This document shows, in pieces, positions 60,710 to 64,000 of a stretch of DNA of 64,000 nucleotides. Under the pieces are notes generated by a model. That model was not told the origin of the DNA. It did no database searches and saw nothing but the letters and a program-made list of their open reading frames with translations. Made by a program: the position numbers and the translations under genes. Every line of letters begins with the position of its first letter. Within the stretch, counting starts at the first letter, position 1. This stretch comes from Polytrichum commune (Eukaryota > Streptophyta > Polytrichopsida > Polytrichales > Polytrichaceae): positions 41,250,527 through 41,314,526 of the forward strand of contig OX485808.1 in assembly GCA_950295325.1 (NCBI GenBank), read 5' to 3'.

Positions 60710-63700
60710 ATGGAGCCATTTGCTTTTGTTACTTCGCTAGCGGCAGGCCAAATACTGGCTCAACAACTTCACCATGGCACTGGTAGTGGCACTACATCCA
60801 TGGGCCCTCCGAAACGCCCTATGATGCCGGCAACAAGACCTGCGAATGAAAGCTCAAATCTTCCCACCTGTCCAATGGTGTACGCCATTATTTCAGACAT
60901 GAACATATTTGGCAACCCTAATGTGCCTGATTCACGCTACAGAGAATATCCACCACAAGTACCGGTCAACACACCCGTTCTACCTGCTTTAGTACCTCTG
61001 GGTCTTCTAGATGTAATTCTCAATGTTGAGTGCCACATCAGCACGGCTTTTGTTACGGTGGAGGGCACTTGGGACCTGAATTGCGTGAGGAGTCGGGCTA
61101 CTTGCGATTGCCTTCTTGCTCTCCCCATGGACCATCAGGTTTGCCACCTCTCTTGTGGAGTGTTTTTTGATGAGAATGTGTAGGCTAATGTTCTTGTTTT
61201 AGCTGTCTTGAAGAACTTGATAGGACTTCACCTTGAAGGGTATATTCAATCAGCAGTAAGTCAAATTGCCTAGTGAATTGAGCTGATAGACATCAGATAA
61301 AGATCCTATTCGGAACAGTTGTCCTTGCTCTTGAAAGTGCTTTCACCTGAATTGTCTTCGTTTAAGCGCTTTGCATAAGAGCTGATTGAATTTTGGGAAT
61401 CTCTGGACTAAGGTGCACAGGATTGAATGAGGTGCAGAGTGAGAGGATTTATAATCTGCAAATATGAATTTATAAGGCTCGTTTGCTTTAGTACTCAGAG
61501 CCTAAAAATCAAAAAATTGATCAAAGCACAAAAAAGTCAAACAAAAGTTATGCTTACTCTCGACCAACATATATTGTTCTGACATGAACTTGATAGTTTT
61601 GATGTGGCAGGGTACAGTAGCCGGTGTTGAGATTGACATGGGGCATGGTAGGTTGTACACAACCATTGTTGTGCCCAGAGATGAAGCCGCCAGCTATGGT
61701 GCCAGGGGTAGCCCTGGGGCCAGAGTAGATGATCCTGGCACTTACAACCCTGAGCTATTTCGCCTTTCACTGCCACAGGTGCCTCTTTCTCTGCTCCTCC
61801 CCGAACACATGCCATCTTTCAGAAGTAATAGATAAAAAAAACTTTTTTAACGATTTGTTTCAGCAAATTCATTCTGTGAAGGTTCTCCCTCTCCATACGT
61901 TTCTCTTTGCTATGAGTTTTCTTTTCTGAAAAGTGAAGACATCTTCAAATCCCTCATCAGTTTGATTAGTTCAAATCTGTGTACTCCTTTAGACTCCATT
62001 ATGAGTTGTGTTAAGAATCTATAGTGATCAACTTCGTCCTTGGCCATGCCTACTTTGATCTCCATCACGTCCTCATGATATTCACAGGTGGAGGGTGGTA
62101 CAAAGGTTGGTTTGAAGATTACTTGGTTCCAACCAATGGAATTTGTGAATGGGCTTTATTCAGTTCGGGTGCCATTTGTGTTTCCAGAGGACACCATTCC
62201 ATTGGCGACAGAAGTTGCTTCCATTACTGCTATCAAATGCACAATCAATACAGGGACATGTACCACTGTGGAAGTAGGATCATTCAATAACCCCATGAAG
62301 GTAGCCATTCTATGCTGCTGCTATGTCCAGTAGTTCCTTAGAGTCTTTGTAGCCAGCGTACATTCCCATCCTCATGAGCTGGTTGAGAATTCAGAAATAT
62401 TGATTAATTGGCGTCTCAAATGTTTTGATGGACACTAGCAGATTCAGGTCTGCATCCTTTCACATTGGAACTTTAACCTATAGTCGACATTTGCCAACTT
62501 TTTTGATAGTTGGGATATTGATCAATGGACAGGAAACTTTCAGAGAACCTGGAAGGGTTACATTTGAGAAGGGAGGTAAAGAAAGTTGGAAGGATTGGAA
62601 GAACCAGGATTTTGTTGGATCTTATCAGGTACTTACAAATGTGAATTTGTCATGAGCTCCTATTCTACTCTAGTCCATGTAGGACTTACATGTTTTTGAG
62701 CACGATTTTCCTTACCCAAGTTATTATCAAACTTCTATTCTCACACCAATTTGTTTTGTAGCTAACCTTTTGTCCATGACGTATCAGGTGTGGTCAGGTA
62801 GAATATTCCCCAACCTGATCTATCAAGATTCTGTATCAGGGGAATCTGACACTAGAGGAACATTTTGTCTCTCAATATCTCCACCAGATCCAAAAAGTAT
62901 ACAGGTACATGGTCACAAGTTCAAAACTATCTGGACTTTTTACTCAGCTTATTCTTGAATTTAATACCATATAATTTGTAAGGAGTTTCTCACCACTCTG
63001 CACTTTGATTTCTTCTATTTTTGAATAGTTTGAAGGTTTTTTTCAATGTAAAGGAAGTCTGTTTTGAAGTCTGAGTGCTATCTTGATACAGGTGTTTCGA
63101 AGGGCAGTGGTGTTCCTATTGGATAGGAGTGGGAGCATGTTTGGTGAGCCCTTGGAGGATGCACGTCAAGCTCTATTCTTTGGGCTTGATTCCCTCAATC
63201 CCGAAGACTCCTTCAACATAATTGCTTTTGATCATGAACTTGCCATTTTTTCTTCACAGATGGATCATGCAACCAGTACTGCTCTTGGCTATGCCCGCGA
63301 GTGGGCCACGACAAAATGTACAGCAAGAGGAGGAACGGACATCCTCAAACCTCTACAACAAGTACGTCATTGTGTGGTCGTTCTCATCAGCAGTCTGATT
63401 TGAATAACCAAGATTGGAGGATTACAAGTAGTACATTGTCTCTGGATGGTCAACAGCAGGACATACTTCAATTCATTTGTCTTGGTCAGAATGGTTTTTC
63501 ATCAGCAGGAATTGTCATGTTTACAAATGGATATTTAGTATACCTGCATCTAAGGATAGTGTTGAGGTTGCTAGTTTGAATTGTTTTGAATCAGAACGTT
63601 GTCCCCTGTCTGGTGGTACTTATTGTCTTTGCTGCTATGTCATGCAGTATTGCTTCAATAATAAGTGTATTTTCTGAGTTGATCATGTTGTATATGCATG

Positions 63701-64000
63701 CAGGCATTCCGGTATCTTGAAAATTTTCCAGAAGCAGTTCCTTATGTCTTTTTAATCACAGATGGAGCTGTTGCAAATGAGCGTGACATCTGTCAAAGAA
63801 TGCAATCACGCATTGCTGCATTAGGTCCAAGGGCACCTCGTATATCTACATTTGGAATAGGTGGGAAACAAGTTACAAGACTACCTGGTGTAAGGTCATT
63901 GAGCAGCACTAATCCTGCTTCGTGAATGTGATTTTGAACTGAATGACTGTTTCATGGTTGTCTAAATTGCAGGTCACTACTGCAATTACTATTTCTTGAA
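60710..64000 (+). CDS. VIT and von Willebrand A domain protein, partial at right edge
   Basis: Plant homologue of inter-alpha-trypsin inhibitor heavy chains; the role in plants is not established. Exons are 60710-61138, 61611-61778, 62088-62300, 62533-62628, 62788-62904, 63092-63361, 63704-63860 and 63973 onwards, all GT-AG and all in phase (about 493 codons before the edge). The N-terminal part has LPTCPMVYAIISD and LVPLGLLDVILNVECHISTA with WDLNC and CDCLLALPM, the VIT-type region, then LPQVEGGTKVGLKITWFQP. The vWA domain begins near residue 345, with the full metal site DRSGS (352-356), Thr423 in RGGTD and Asp451 in LITDGAV, then ISTFGIGHYCNYYFL. No signal peptide is evident. The start at 60710 fits the family; an in-frame ATG at 60632 is less likely. 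Exon 4 is short (32 codons) and is the least certain border. Confidence 0.92.

Overview
The window reads as nuclear DNA of a land plant. It has intron-bearing genes with GT-AG borders and one AT-AC border, a plastid-type beta-amylase, a plant-type VIT/vWA protein, TTTAGGG-type telomere-like boxes, and long AT-rich intergenic tracts full of decayed repeats. I could not place it to family, and I saw no bacterial, organellar, CRISPR, rRNA or tRNA signature.

Four protein-coding genes can be rebuilt exon by exon with every splice phase consistent: (1) a beta-amylase on + (CDS 13121-15768, 3 exons, 618 aa); (2) a small single-EGF membrane protein on - (CDS 36709-33705, 3 exons, 168 aa: signal peptide, one six-cysteine EGF module, one membrane helix, Pro/Gln/Tyr tail); (3) CTU1/NCS6, the tRNA 2-thiolation ATPase, on - (CDS 54768-51112, 10 exons, 347 aa), whose sixth intron is a U12-type AT-AC intron; (4) a VIT/von Willebrand A (inter-alpha-trypsin-inhibitor heavy-chain-like) protein on + (CDS 60710 to beyond the right edge, 8 exons seen). 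They are unrelated housekeeping or membrane functions with no sign of a shared pathway or cluster.

The rest (about 80%) is intergenic. 1-12.2 kb: foldback elements, a TIR element (1955-2177), a dispersed repeat called DR1 here (6839-7165), hairpin-bearing short repeats (6.7-8.4 kb), and degenerate direct repeats (10.7-12.3 kb). 12.3-15.8 kb: beta-amylase with an ATG-poor leader. 17-20 kb: a split repeat carrying a TIR insertion, and DR1 copies. 22.5-24.95 kb: a degenerate tandem array. 25.3-26.2 and 40.8-41.5 kb: two 3' fragments of one LINE family. 31.9-32.2 kb: a long inverted-repeat element. 37.4-38.6 kb: a tandem array interrupted by a DR1 copy. 43.35-43.57 kb: a second TIR element of the 1955-2177 family. 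49-58 kb: TTTAGTGT-rich repeats around CTU1. 58.7-59.8 kb: a 22-bp triplicate and a roughly 470-bp tandem duplication, one copy of which carries a poly(A) retroposon with target-site duplications.

The best leads are the AT-AC intron in CTU1, the compact EGF-TM-PQ protein, the two-codon uORF just before the beta-amylase start, and the filled/empty-site evidence for several undescribed repeat families.
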